NCBI GenBank assembly: GCA_947483545.1
Contig: CANKNP010000132.1
Span: 1-12,357 of the forward strand
Reading direction: 5' to 3'
Origin: Deltaproteobacteria bacterium
GTDB lineage: Bacteria > Myxococcota > UBA796 > SXON01
DNA length: 12,357 bases
A program made the position numbers and the translations under genes. The notes beneath the pieces were generated by a model. The model did not search any database and was not told the DNA's origin. It saw only the letters and a program-made list of their open reading frames with translations. Positions 1 to 5,384 of this stretch are shown piece by piece (the stretch's first letter is position 1; the number at the start of each line of letters is the position of its first letter).

Positions 1-107
1 ACCCCCGAAGTGTTCGCGACTGGCGTCGTCTTTGACCCTGGTGGCGGTCACCACCCCCGAAGTGTTCGCGACTGGCGTCGTCTTTGACCCTGGCTCGCGT
101 TTCACCG
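1..107. repeat. 52-bp tandem repeat, array A (cut by window edge)
   Basis: Positions 1-52 are one complete unit. Positions 53-93 repeat its first 41 bases exactly, after which the second copy decays over the next dozen bases while keeping a TTTCACC-like end. The array may continue upstream of the window. Each unit begins ACCCCCGA and ends near GGTCACC. The unit aligns without gaps to the unit of array B at 1546-1700: I count about 39 of 52 identical positions, with the same period. Because 52 is not a multiple of three, the array is unlikely to be coding. Confidence 0.85.
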
Positions 108-122
108 GGTCTGGTGCTTTGA

Positions 123-172
123 AACCCCCTCACCCGGCGCTGCGCGCTACCCTCTCCCCGAGGGGAGAGGGG
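123..172. repeat. GC-rich intergenic palindrome with 10-bp perfect stem
   Basis: CCCTCTCCCC (150-159) and its exact reverse complement (162-171) are separated by two bases. They are preceded by a CCCCCTCACCC stretch and a GCGCTGCGCGC self-complementary segment. The arrangement resembles the 'CCCTCACCC...CCCTCTCCCC...GGGGAGAGGG' intergenic palindromes found in many GC-rich proteobacterial genomes (from memory, not a database match). It could form a strong hairpin on either strand. No T-tract follows, so I do not call it an intrinsic terminator. Confidence 0.6.
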
Positions 173-180
173 ACCGAGTC

Positions 181-314
181 GTTGGCTTTCCCGCGGGCGA
201 GGCGCGTTCTCCCCGTCGGTTCCCCGCAGGGGAGGCGCGTTCTCCCCGTTGGCTTTCCCGCAGGGGAGGCGCGTTCTCCCCGTCGGTTCCCCGCAGGGGA
301 GGCGCGTTCTGCAC
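181..314. repeat. Four contiguous 33/34-bp repeats in an alternating pair
   Basis: Units are 181-214, 215-247, 248-281 and 282-314. Units 1 and 3 (34 bp) begin GTTGGCTTTCCCGC; units 2 and 4 (33 bp) begin GTCGGTTCCCCGCAGG. All share GAGGCGCGTTCTCCCC-like ends, and the last ends in TGCAC instead. The higher-order period is therefore 67 bp, repeated twice. Most units contain a small CCCC-GCA-GGGG palindrome. There are no unique spacers between units, so this is not CRISPR. A related core, GGCGTTCTCCCCGC, recurs once near 8548-8561. Confidence 0.85.
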
Positions 315-342
315 ACCCGCTCCGCACGGAGCACATGCCCAA

Positions 343-399
343 CTCCTCCGCGTACCCGCGGAGGAGGAACCGCGTCTCGGGTCGTACCCGACCCGAGAC
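343..399. repeat. Two adjacent hairpins with identical TACC loops
   Basis: Hairpin 1 pairs CTCCTCCGCG (343-352) with 357-366, a perfect 10-bp stem. Hairpin 2 pairs GTCTCGGGTCG (374-384) with 389-399, a perfect 11-bp stem. Both loops read TACC and both stems are unrelated in sequence. This looks like a repeated palindromic unit or a structured RNA element. It lies beyond the 3' end of rnpB on the minus strand and could be part of that transcript's trailer. Confidence 0.7.
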
Positions 400-448
400 C
401 GCTCCGTTGATCGAAACCCGGGACCCGAGCGGAGCGAGCGCGGGGGTC

Positions 449-480
449 TGGGGGGGCCGGGCATCAGCCCGGCCCCCCCA
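449..480 (-). terminator. Strong hairpin downstream of rnpB, terminator-like
   Basis: A perfect 14-bp stem (449-462 paired with 467-480) closes a four-base loop and begins with a run of seven G/C pairs. On the minus strand it starts about 40 nt beyond the rnpB 3' end. The 24-bp segment 457-480 is duplicated exactly at 491-514, which keeps only the inner 6-bp stem (491-496 with 501-506). There is no T-tract after either hairpin, so termination is inferred from position and stability only; a repeated palindromic element is the alternative. Confidence 0.45.
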
Positions 481-520
481 GGCAACAGAGCCGGGCATCA
501 GCCCGGCCCCCCCAGGAAGG

Positions 521-983
521 CGAGCCGAAGCCGCTCGTAAGCGGAGTTCTGTGCCCGGGATTTGTCGCCATCTCCCGGGTGGAAGCCATTCCTCTACGCC
601 GGCCGTTACCGGACGGCTTTAGCAGCCAACCCGGGTCCATCGCGCGGGCACGCGGACCCTTCTTGGCCTTGCTCCGGAGGGGGTTTGCCTGGCCGTCCCT
701 GTCACCAGGGGCGCCGGTGCGCTCTTGCCGCACCCTTTCAAGCTCACCGAGGCCTTTCGGCCCCCCGGCCTCGCCGACGCACGACCCAGTCTCCCAGGTT
801 GACGGCGGCAAGTTTGGAGGCGCTCGCCCTCTTTCGAGGAGCTTACGTCCTGGCGGTCTTCTCTCTGTTGCACTTTCCTCCAGCTCACGCTGACTGGGCG
901 TTACCCAGCCTCCTGCCCTGTGGAGCTCCGACTTTCCTCCCGCGGGTCACCCCGCCGGCGGCTTCCTGAGCGGCTTCGACTCG
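521..983 (-). ncRNA. rnpB: RNase P RNA, bacterial class A (M1 RNA)
   Basis: This is the catalytic RNA of RNase P, which removes 5' leaders from tRNA precursors. Read on the minus strand, the conserved regions appear in order: GAGGAAAGTC (CR I, near 940-928), GTGCAACAGAGAG (CR II, near 873-861), GTGCGGCAAGAGCGCACC (CR III, 733-716), CCGGAGCAAGGCCAAGAAGG (CR IV, 677-658) and CACAGAACTCCGCTTACGAG (CR V, 553-534). P1 is formed by 983-968 with 536-521 (16 bp, one G-U). In P4, CGGAG of CR I pairs with CTCCG of CR V, where E. coli has CCGGG/CCCGG. This compensatory change supports a functional fold. A GGGTTGGC segment retains the GGU that contacts tRNA CCA. Ends are set by P1 and may be off by a few bases. 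At about 463 nt it is long for class A. The upstream lipoprotein gene stops about 20 nt before it, so its promoter lies inside that gene or the two are co-transcribed. Confidence 0.95.
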
Positions 984-1003
984 TGGCCTCGCTAACCCGG
1001 CGC

Positions 1004-1414
1004 TCAGCCGCCGGCCGCATACCTCATGCAGTCGTAGAAGTCGGTAGAGCAACTGTCCGCGTCCCCGCAGGCGTTTGCGTCGGTGAAGCAGTCGTTCACC
1101 AGGCCGACCGAGATCCAGCCGCCGCACGTCTCAAGGGTCTCAAAACACACGATGTCGTCGTCCACGTCGGCTTGGACGCAGCCGAGCCAATCGGTCACGC
1201 AGCCGTCGCCCGCGCAGGTGGTCAGCGTGTCGTCGTTGCTGTCCGCGGAGGTGTTCAAGTCCTCGATGCACACGCCCCGGGCCTCGTCGGTCGTCGCGGC
1301 GTCCTCGCAGGTGTAATAGCTGGTGTTCGTGGCCTCGGATTCGTCGAGGTAGGTCAAGAAGCAGGCCTGCTCGGTGGACGACTCGGAGGTGCAGGCCAGG
1401 AAAAGGAGGAGCAT
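1004..1414 (-). CDS. Small Cys-rich putative lipoprotein, unknown function
   Basis: 136 residues. The N-terminus MLLLFLAC looks like a very short lipoprotein signal ending in a lipobox (Leu-Phe-Leu-Ala-Cys8); it lacks the usual basic residues. The mature part is acidic and holds 12 further cysteines at residues 18, 36, 49, 67, 72, 79, 90, 97, 109, 116, 122 and 129, enough for six disulfides, suggesting a rigid domain outside the cytoplasm. No catalytic motif is visible and I do not recognise the family. The frame has no alternative ATG, GTG or TTG shortly upstream, so ATG at 1414 is the likely start. There is no Shine-Dalgarno, but TACAGC lies 6-11 nt before the ATG, compatible with a -10 element and a leaderless message. 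rnpB begins about 20 nt after the stop on the same strand. Confidence 0.75.
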   Translation of the reverse strand: MLLLFLACTSESSTEQACFLTYLDESEATNTSYYTCEDAATTDEARGVCIEDLNTSADSNDDTLTTCAGDGCVTDWLGCVQADVDDDIVCFETLETCGGWISVGLVNDCFTDANACGDADSCSTDFYDCMRYAAGG

Positions 1415-1545
1415 CTCGTGCTGTAGCCCGCCGGGTGTGCAGCGGCGGTACGACGGCGGTGCGAGGGCCCGTTGGTCGAAGCGCGCCGCCCGAACGTTTG
1501 TGGGCTCGAGCCCCCGGCCTCCGAAGCCCCTGTGGCGCTCACACC
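1415..1545. other. Gene-free spacer before array B
   Basis: No gene is visible here. With 1546-1847 it forms a stretch of about 430 bp between two divergent lipoprotein genes. It contains GTCGAAG (1475-1481) followed by GCCGCCCGAACG (1485-1496). Both words recur in the same order beyond array B at 1738-1744 and 1760-1771, so the repeat array is flanked by imperfect direct repeats. Positions 1529-1540 resemble the tail of a 52-bp unit, a probable decayed partial copy. Confidence 0.5.
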
Positions 1546-1700
1546 ACCCCCGAGGATGTCGCCCCTGGCGTCATCGTTGGCCCCGGTGACCGTCACCACC
1601 CCCGAGGATGTCGCCCCTGGCGTCATCGTTGGCCCCGGTGACCGTCACCACCCCCGAGGATGTCGCCCCTGGCTTCATCGTTGGCCCCGGTGGCGCTCAC
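1546..1700. repeat. 52-bp tandem repeat, array B (three copies)
   Basis: Copies start at 1546, 1598 and 1650, exactly 52 bp apart. Copies 1 and 2 are identical. Copy 3 differs by one internal base and in its tail (GGTGGCGCTCAC instead of GGTGACCGTCACC). The tail of copies 1 and 2 is a 13-bp perfect palindrome, GGTGAC-C-GTCACC (1585-1597 and 1637-1649). The unit is a diverged relative of array A in the same orientation. Open frames crossing the array are artefacts of its composition; the period is not a multiple of three. Confidence 0.95.
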
Positions 1701-1835
1701 AGGGCGCCGCCCCTACGCCGGGTTCTGCCAGCGTGGCGTCGAAGCCAGCGGCCGGGGGGGCCGCCCGAACGCCCGGTTCGAACAGCGTCATCGTTTGGCC
1801 CTCCGCCTTGGGCCCCGCTCGCCCCAATCCCGCGG

Positions 1836-1841
1836 TACAAT
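1836..1841 (+). promoter_or_regulatory. Candidate -10 element TACAAT, leaderless start
   Basis: TACAAT is a near-consensus -10 box in otherwise very GC-rich DNA. Six bases separate it from the GTG at 1848, which would put transcription initiation at or next to the start codon. No Shine-Dalgarno is present upstream of the GTG. I see no -35 match at 16-18 bp spacing. Confidence 0.5.
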
Positions 1842-1847
1842 GCCCCC

Positions 1848-2648
1848 GTGCGCGCCTCCTTCCTCCTCCTCCCCGCCTTGCTCCTCGGCTGTCGTCCGCT
1901 CCCCGAGGCTCCTGCCGAGCTGGACGAGCTGTGCGCCTACCTGTTCGAGCACGCCAACGACGCCCCCGATGCGTCCGATCCGTCCACGCTCACCATCGAA
2001 GCGGGCGCGGTGAACCTGGACGCCTGGCTGGACCTGAGCATGGAGATCACCGAAGAGGGCTACTCGGTCAACACGCTGTCGGACGACGCGGTGAATGCGC
2101 TCGGCGACGGGGAGCGCTCTCTCGCTGGGGTGAAGGGCGCGGCGGTGGGGTACACGTCCGAGTTCGACCTCGAAACGTTGATGCAGACGCTCGTGACGGT
2201 CAGCCCTGCAGACCTCTATCCAAACACCTACCTGGAGTTCCGCCGGAGCTGGACGGGCGATCTGGACTGCTTCGTGGCGGGAGAATGCGAATCGGTGACT
2301 TCGGAGAGCTTTGCGACGCTCGACTACACCGTGATGCAGGCCGAAGTGAACTCGATGGTGCAGTACCGCTGGGTGGACACTGTGGACTTCGGGCGTGTGG
2401 CCATCGAGCGCACGTGGATGCGGGTGCCCGCGAGTGTCAGCGTCGATTACCTCACGGTGGACCAGCAATATTACGTTTGGATGCTGATCCCGAACAACGA
2501 GGGCGGGGGCTCACGGAGCATTCAAGCAACGTGGATGGTGGCGACACTCAGCGGAGGCGCTCCCCCCGAGGATGTGGTGCTGAACCTCGTGGTGAACTCG
2601 ATGACCAACAATGCATCGCTGCTGGATGAGTGGCTGCTCGCGGAGTGA
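1848..2648 (+). CDS. Putative lipoprotein, unknown function
   Basis: 266 residues from GTG 1848. The start is chosen because it gives an ideal lipoprotein signal: one Arg, a Phe-Leu-Leu-Leu-Pro-Ala-Leu-Leu core, and lipobox Leu-Leu-Gly-Cys15. Longer upstream frames run through the 52-bp repeats and lack a signal. The mature protein is acidic, begins Arg-Pro-Leu-Pro-Glu-Ala-Pro, has an early DELCAYLFEHAND segment, and contains two close cysteines (LDCFVAGEC), a possible disulfide loop. The remainder looks like a mixed or beta-rich soluble domain without recognisable catalytic residues; I do not recognise the family. A lipid anchor in the inner or outer membrane is inferred. It is probably leaderless (TACAAT six bases upstream). 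The next gene starts 22 nt after its stop but has its own candidate -10 element. Confidence 0.8.
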   Translation: MRASFLLLPALLLGCRPLPEAPAELDELCAYLFEHANDAPDASDPSTLTIEAGAVNLDAWLDLSMEITEEGYSVNTLSDDAVNALGDGERSLAGVKGAAVGYTSEFDLETLMQTLVTVSPADLYPNTYLEFRRSWTGDLDCFVAGECESVTSESFATLDYTVMQAEVNSMVQYRWVDTVDFGRVAIERTWMRVPASVSVDYLTVDQQYYVWMLIPNNEGGGSRSIQATWMVATLSGGAPPEDVVLNLVVNSMTNNASLLDEWLLAE

Positions 2649-2659
2649 CGGTTTCCGGG

Positions 2660-2665
2660 TAGACT
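2660..2665 (+). promoter_or_regulatory. Candidate -10 element TAGACT, leaderless start
   Basis: TAGACT fits the relaxed TAnnnT form of a -10 box and sits five bases before the ATG at 2671. No Shine-Dalgarno precedes the ATG. Placement matches the pattern seen at five other starts in the window. No convincing -35 is visible. Confidence 0.4.
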
Positions 2666-2670
2666 GCGCC

Positions 2671-3645
2671 ATGCTCCTGCTCGCGCTCTCCCTCCTTGCC
2701 CCCGCCTTTGCTGAGACCGACGAGATCGGCGGCGACGACTCGCCGAACGACGACGGGGACATGCTGAAGCTCGTGGGATTTGACATCCTCGAAGCGGCTG
2801 TGATCACTGAGCTTCGCTTCGCCGTGTACAACGACCGCTCCGAAGGCACCCCCGTGCTCGTGCTCTACCACCAGGTCGGGGATCGTTTCGAACTGGTGGC
2901 GGAGGTGGACGCGACGGACCTTCCCGAGCGAGAGGAGGGCTGGGCGACGGCTGAGAACCTCACGTGGGTGTTGGAGCCGGGCGAAAACTACGCGATCGGT
3001 GCGTACATCCCCGACAGTTGGTATTACTACTACGATGATCGGACGGACCAGCCGTGGTTCGGGCGGGCGACCGGCGGCTATCGGTACGAGTCCCGTGAGG
3101 TCCCCGCCGAGTTTGAGGCCGACCTGGAGGACTATTACTACCACATGGAGATCGACTCCGAAGACGCCGACGTTGATGGGGACGGCGTGATCGCGGAGGA
3201 CTACGGGGGGCTCGATTGCGACGATGAAGACGCGAACGTGGGCGAGCGCGGAGAAGAGGTCCCGTACGACGGGATCGACCAGGACTGCGATGGCGCCGAT
3301 CTCGTGGACGTGGACGGCGACGGTCAGGCGTCCACCGAAGCCGGCGGGGAAGACTGCGACGACACCGACACGTCGATCGCGGACGGCGCGCCGGAGGTCT
3401 GCGACGATGGGATCGACCAGGACTGTGACGGCACGGACGAAGCGTGCGGGGCGGACAACGGCGGCGATGACGGCGGCACGGACAACGGCGGAGACGACGG
3501 TGGGAACGGGGACGATGGCGGCGACAATGGGGGAGCGCTCGACATCTCTGCTGCGGGGTGTGGCTGCGCGACGATGTCGAGCGGCCCCGGGTTGTGGGGT
3601 GCGCTCGTGGTGGCGGCGGGGCTGCTGGTGCGTCGGCGGGGGTAG
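2671..3645 (+). CDS. Secreted MopE-type metal-binding protein with MYXO-CTERM-like anchor
   Basis: 324 residues. A signal peptide (MLLLALSLLAPAFA, cleavage before ETDE) is followed by a beta-rich domain of unknown role (about 15-160), including a YYYY run after AIGAYIPDSW. Two MopE-type putative metal-binding modules (about 165-260) carry DVDGDG, DCDD and YDGIDQDCDG-type motifs; Asp-rich loops of this kind are thought to bind Ca or other cations. A Gly/Asp/Asn low-complexity linker (about 258-291) leads to the C-terminal signal: AAGCGCA, a hydrophobic helix and VRRRG. In Myxococcota such a tail (invariant Cys, helix, Arg cluster) directs processing and surface anchoring by a myxosortase. The role is presumably cell-surface; no enzyme signature is seen. 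A longer upstream frame overlaps the preceding gene and lacks a signal peptide, so ATG 2671 is preferred. The gene converges with the Uma2 gene with one base between stop codons. Confidence 0.85.
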   Translation: MLLLALSLLAPAFAETDEIGGDDSPNDDGDMLKLVGFDILEAAVITELRFAVYNDRSEGTPVLVLYHQVGDRFELVAEVDATDLPEREEGWATAENLTWVLEPGENYAIGAYIPDSWYYYYDDRTDQPWFGRATGGYRYESREVPAEFEADLEDYYYHMEIDSEDADVDGDGVIAEDYGGLDCDDEDANVGERGEEVPYDGIDQDCDGADLVDVDGDGQASTEAGGEDCDDTDTSIADGAPEVCDDGIDQDCDGTDEACGADNGGDDGGTDNGGDDGGNGDDGGDNGGALDISAAGCGCATMSSGPGLWGALVVAAGLLVRRRG

Positions 3646-3646
3646 T

Positions 3647-4213
3647 TCAGCCCAGCAGGTCGAGCTTGCTCCAGAGCGCTTCGACCTGGATCTCGGCGCC
3701 GAGCTGCAGGGGGACGGCGCCGCCCTTGTGAACGACCTTCCCCCATCCGGCGGGGCCTCGCGTCCAATGTTCGACGCTCCGGGCCTCCACGTCGATGAGC
3801 AGGATGTCGCGTGCATGTGGGTTCAGGCAGTACGCCTCCAGCTTGGGGCCCCGGTCGTAGTCCTTCGTGGAGGGGGAGAGCACCTCGACGATCACCGTCG
3901 GGTTTGCACAGGCCAGCGCGTCCTGCGGGTCGTAGAGGATCGGGGCGCAGGCCACGAACGCATCGGCGTAGAAATACTGGCCGTTCGCCAACACCGCCAC
4001 GCGGGCATCGGACTGGAATGCGATGCACGGCCGATCCCGAAGCGCCTGTTCCAGCTGCGAGCCGACCTGTTGGGCCACGGCGCTGTGCTCCAGCGGCCCG
4101 CCACCCCTCGCGAACAGCTCGCCATGCCAGTACTCGTGCCGCTCGGCGGAGGCCGATTCGATCGCGACGTACTCGGCGACGGTGAACCGGGTGACGGGCT
4201 GGCGGGCGAGCAT
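3647..4213 (-). CDS. Uma2 family (DUF820) PD-(D/E)XK endonuclease-like protein
   Basis: 188 residues, typical for the Uma2/DUF820 family. Visible hallmarks are ERHEYWHGELF (24-34), SDARV (68-72), FYADAFVAC (81-89; the family usually has YPD), and NPTVIVEVLSPSTKDYDRGPK (104-124). Asp84, Glu110 and Lys124 are likely PD-(D/E)XK-type residues. The family is predicted to be Mg-dependent nucleases; in-vivo roles are poorly known and no target can be read here. ATG 4213 begins MLARQPVTRFTVAEY, a normal family N-terminus; an upstream in-frame ATG would overlap bioB on the other strand. TACCGA lies 6-11 nt before the ATG with no Shine-Dalgarno, so a leaderless start is possible. The gene is isolated between a convergent surface-protein gene and divergent bioB; neighbours give no functional link. 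Confidence 0.9.
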   Translation of the reverse strand: MLARQPVTRFTVAEYVAIESASAERHEYWHGELFARGGGPLEHSAVAQQVGSQLEQALRDRPCIAFQSDARVAVLANGQYFYADAFVACAPILYDPQDALACANPTVIVEVLSPSTKDYDRGPKLEAYCLNPHARDILLIDVEARSVEHWTRGPAGWGKVVHKGGAVPLQLGAEIQVEALWSKLDLLG

Positions 4214-4258
4214 CTGGATCGGTAACCCATGTCCGGGGCGCGCCGCCCGACGCCGGAT

Positions 4259-4264
4259 TACCCT
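4259..4264 (+). promoter_or_regulatory. Candidate -10 element for bioBF
   Basis: TACCCT fits TAnnnT. Initiation about seven bases downstream would give a leader of about 15 nt that still includes the GGAG at 4275-4278. The 72-bp gap to the divergent Uma2 gene has GGTAA (4221-4225) and TTACC (4258-4262) as an inverted pair, but nothing resembling the BirA operator. This is a weak call based on position and composition. Confidence 0.3.
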
Positions 4265-4274
4265 CCGCGGCTTC

Positions 4275-4278
4275 GGAG
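4275..4278 (+). promoter_or_regulatory. bioB ribosome binding site
   Basis: GGAG ends seven bases before the ATG at 4286. It decides the start over an upstream in-frame ATG at 4229, which would add an atypical Pro/Arg-rich leader. The GGAG also forms the 3' arm of a 5-bp hairpin (CTCCG 4263-4267 with CGGAG 4274-4278), which could mask it if transcription starts far enough upstream. Confidence 0.65.
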
Positions 4279-4285
4279 CCTCCCC

Positions 4286-5350
4286 ATGCACGACCGCCTC
4301 GACTGGACCGCCATCCTCGACAACGCCGAGCGCGGGATCGGCATCTCGGATGCGCAGGCCGCCGTGATCGTCGCCCTGAAGGACCCGACTGAGCTTCAGC
4401 GCCTCTGGGAGGTCGCACAGGCCGTGCGTCGGGAGCACAAGGGCAATTTCGTGAACACCTGCGGCATCTCCAACGCCAAGTCAGGCCGCTGCCCAGAGGT
4501 GTGCAGCTTTTGTAGCCAATCGGCGCACTTCACGACGGACGCGCCGAGGTACCAACTCAAGAACGTCGAGACGCTGCGCGCCGAGGCGAAGGAAGCGTGG
4601 GAGAACGGCGTCCGAGAGTTCAGCCTCGTGGCCAGCGGCCGGGCGATGACGAACCGCGCGGAGCTGGACACGATGAAGCAGGCCGTGGCCGCGATTCGGG
4701 AGGACACGGGGATGCAGACCTGCGCCTCACTCGGGCTGATGTCCAAGGAACATCTTGCCGAGTTGAAGGATGCCGGGATGCAGGCCGTCCACCACAACCT
4801 GGAGACCGCGCGTTCGTTCCACGCGAGCATCGTCTCGAGCCACAGCTACGACGATGAGGTGGACACCATCAAGGCCGCCCGCGACCTCGGGATGTACACA
4901 TGCTCCGGGGGTATTTTCGGGATGGGCGAGAGCTGGGCCCAGCGGATCGAGCTGGCGATGGAGCTGCGGGAGTTGAACGTGGACTCGGTGCCGTTGAACT
5001 TCTTGAATCCGCGCCCGGGCACGCCGTTGGAGGCGAGCCGCGAACTGTCGCCGGAGGACTGCCTGAAGATCATCGCGCTGTTCCGGCTTGTGCTGCCGAC
5101 GAAGGATCTCATCGTCTGCGGGGGGCGAAGCGTGAACTTGGGGGAGCGGCAGGCAGAGATCTTCCGAGCCGGGGCGAACGGCGTCATGTTGGGGAACTAC
5201 CTGACCACCGCGGGGCGAGAGGCCGACGAGGACCTCACGATGATCGAGCGCGAGGGCATGGTGATCCGCCCGCCGCCGCACAAGCCGCACCCGCCCAGCC
5301 TGCGCCCCGGCGTGCGGGTGGAGGGCACGGACAGCAACGGGGTGGCGTGA
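4286..5350 (+). CDS. bioB: Biotin synthase (radical SAM), anaerobe-type cluster site
   Basis: 354 residues. It inserts sulfur into dethiobiotin, the last step of biotin synthesis. The radical-SAM cluster motif is C69-PEV-C73-SF-C76, followed by SQSAHF. Other BioB landmarks are MQTCASLG (Cys146), HHNLETA (169-175), YTCSGGIFGMGE (Cys206), NFLNPRPGTPL (238-248) and CGGRSVNLGE (278-287). In E. coli BioB the sacrificial [2Fe-2S] cluster is held by Cys97, Cys128, Cys188 and Arg260. Here Cys128 and Cys188 are kept (146, 206), but Cys97 aligns with Ser113 (EFSLVASGR) and Arg260 with Ile276. Extra cysteines occur at 59 (NTCGISNAKSG) and 278. This pattern resembles the recently described Type II BioB of anaerobes with a larger auxiliary cluster; ligand assignment is my inference. 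The C-terminal ~25 residues are Pro-rich. It leads an apparent operon with bioF, 34 nt downstream. Confidence 0.96.
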   Translation: MHDRLDWTAILDNAERGIGISDAQAAVIVALKDPTELQRLWEVAQAVRREHKGNFVNTCGISNAKSGRCPEVCSFCSQSAHFTTDAPRYQLKNVETLRAEAKEAWENGVREFSLVASGRAMTNRAELDTMKQAVAAIREDTGMQTCASLGLMSKEHLAELKDAGMQAVHHNLETARSFHASIVSSHSYDDEVDTIKAARDLGMYTCSGGIFGMGESWAQRIELAMELRELNVDSVPLNFLNPRPGTPLEASRELSPEDCLKIIALFRLVLPTKDLIVCGGRSVNLGERQAEIFRAGANGVMLGNYLTTAGREADEDLTMIEREGMVIRPPPHKPHPPSLRPGVRVEGTDSNGVA

Positions 5351-5369
5351 GAAGGGGTGCGAGGAACTT

Positions 5370-5375
5370 CGAGGG
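5370..5375 (+). promoter_or_regulatory. bioF ribosome binding site
   Basis: GAGGGG ends nine bases before the ATG at 5385. It favours that ATG over the in-frame GTG at 5376, which abuts the purine tract and would leave no spacing. Confidence 0.55.
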
Positions 5376-5384
5376 GTGAACGCT

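Noticed and set aside
181..314. Short regular repeats that could suggest a CRISPR array
   Set aside because: Units are contiguous and have no unique spacers; the period comes from a duplicated two-unit block.
130..969. Several open frames of 80-196 codons on both strands
   Set aside because: They translate repeats, hairpins or the RNase P RNA; no signal, domain or ribosome site supports them.
1772..1784. GGTTCGAAC, similar to a tRNA T-arm
   Set aside because: The flanks do not pair into a T stem and no acceptor, D or anticodon arm can be assembled around it.
1472..2629. Plus-strand open frame of 385 codons across array B and the second lipoprotein
   Set aside because: It runs through a 52-bp repeat that is not a multiple of three, and its Arg-rich product overlaps a frame with a clear signal peptide and lipobox.
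2548..3816. Minus-strand open frame of 422 codons
   Set aside because: Antisense to the first MopE protein and running into the Uma2 gene in another frame; Val/Arg-rich without motifs.
4214..4285. Possible BirA operator upstream of bioB
   Set aside because: Only a five-base GGTAA/TTACC inverted pair is present, 32 bp apart; the known BirA operator half-sites and spacing are absent.
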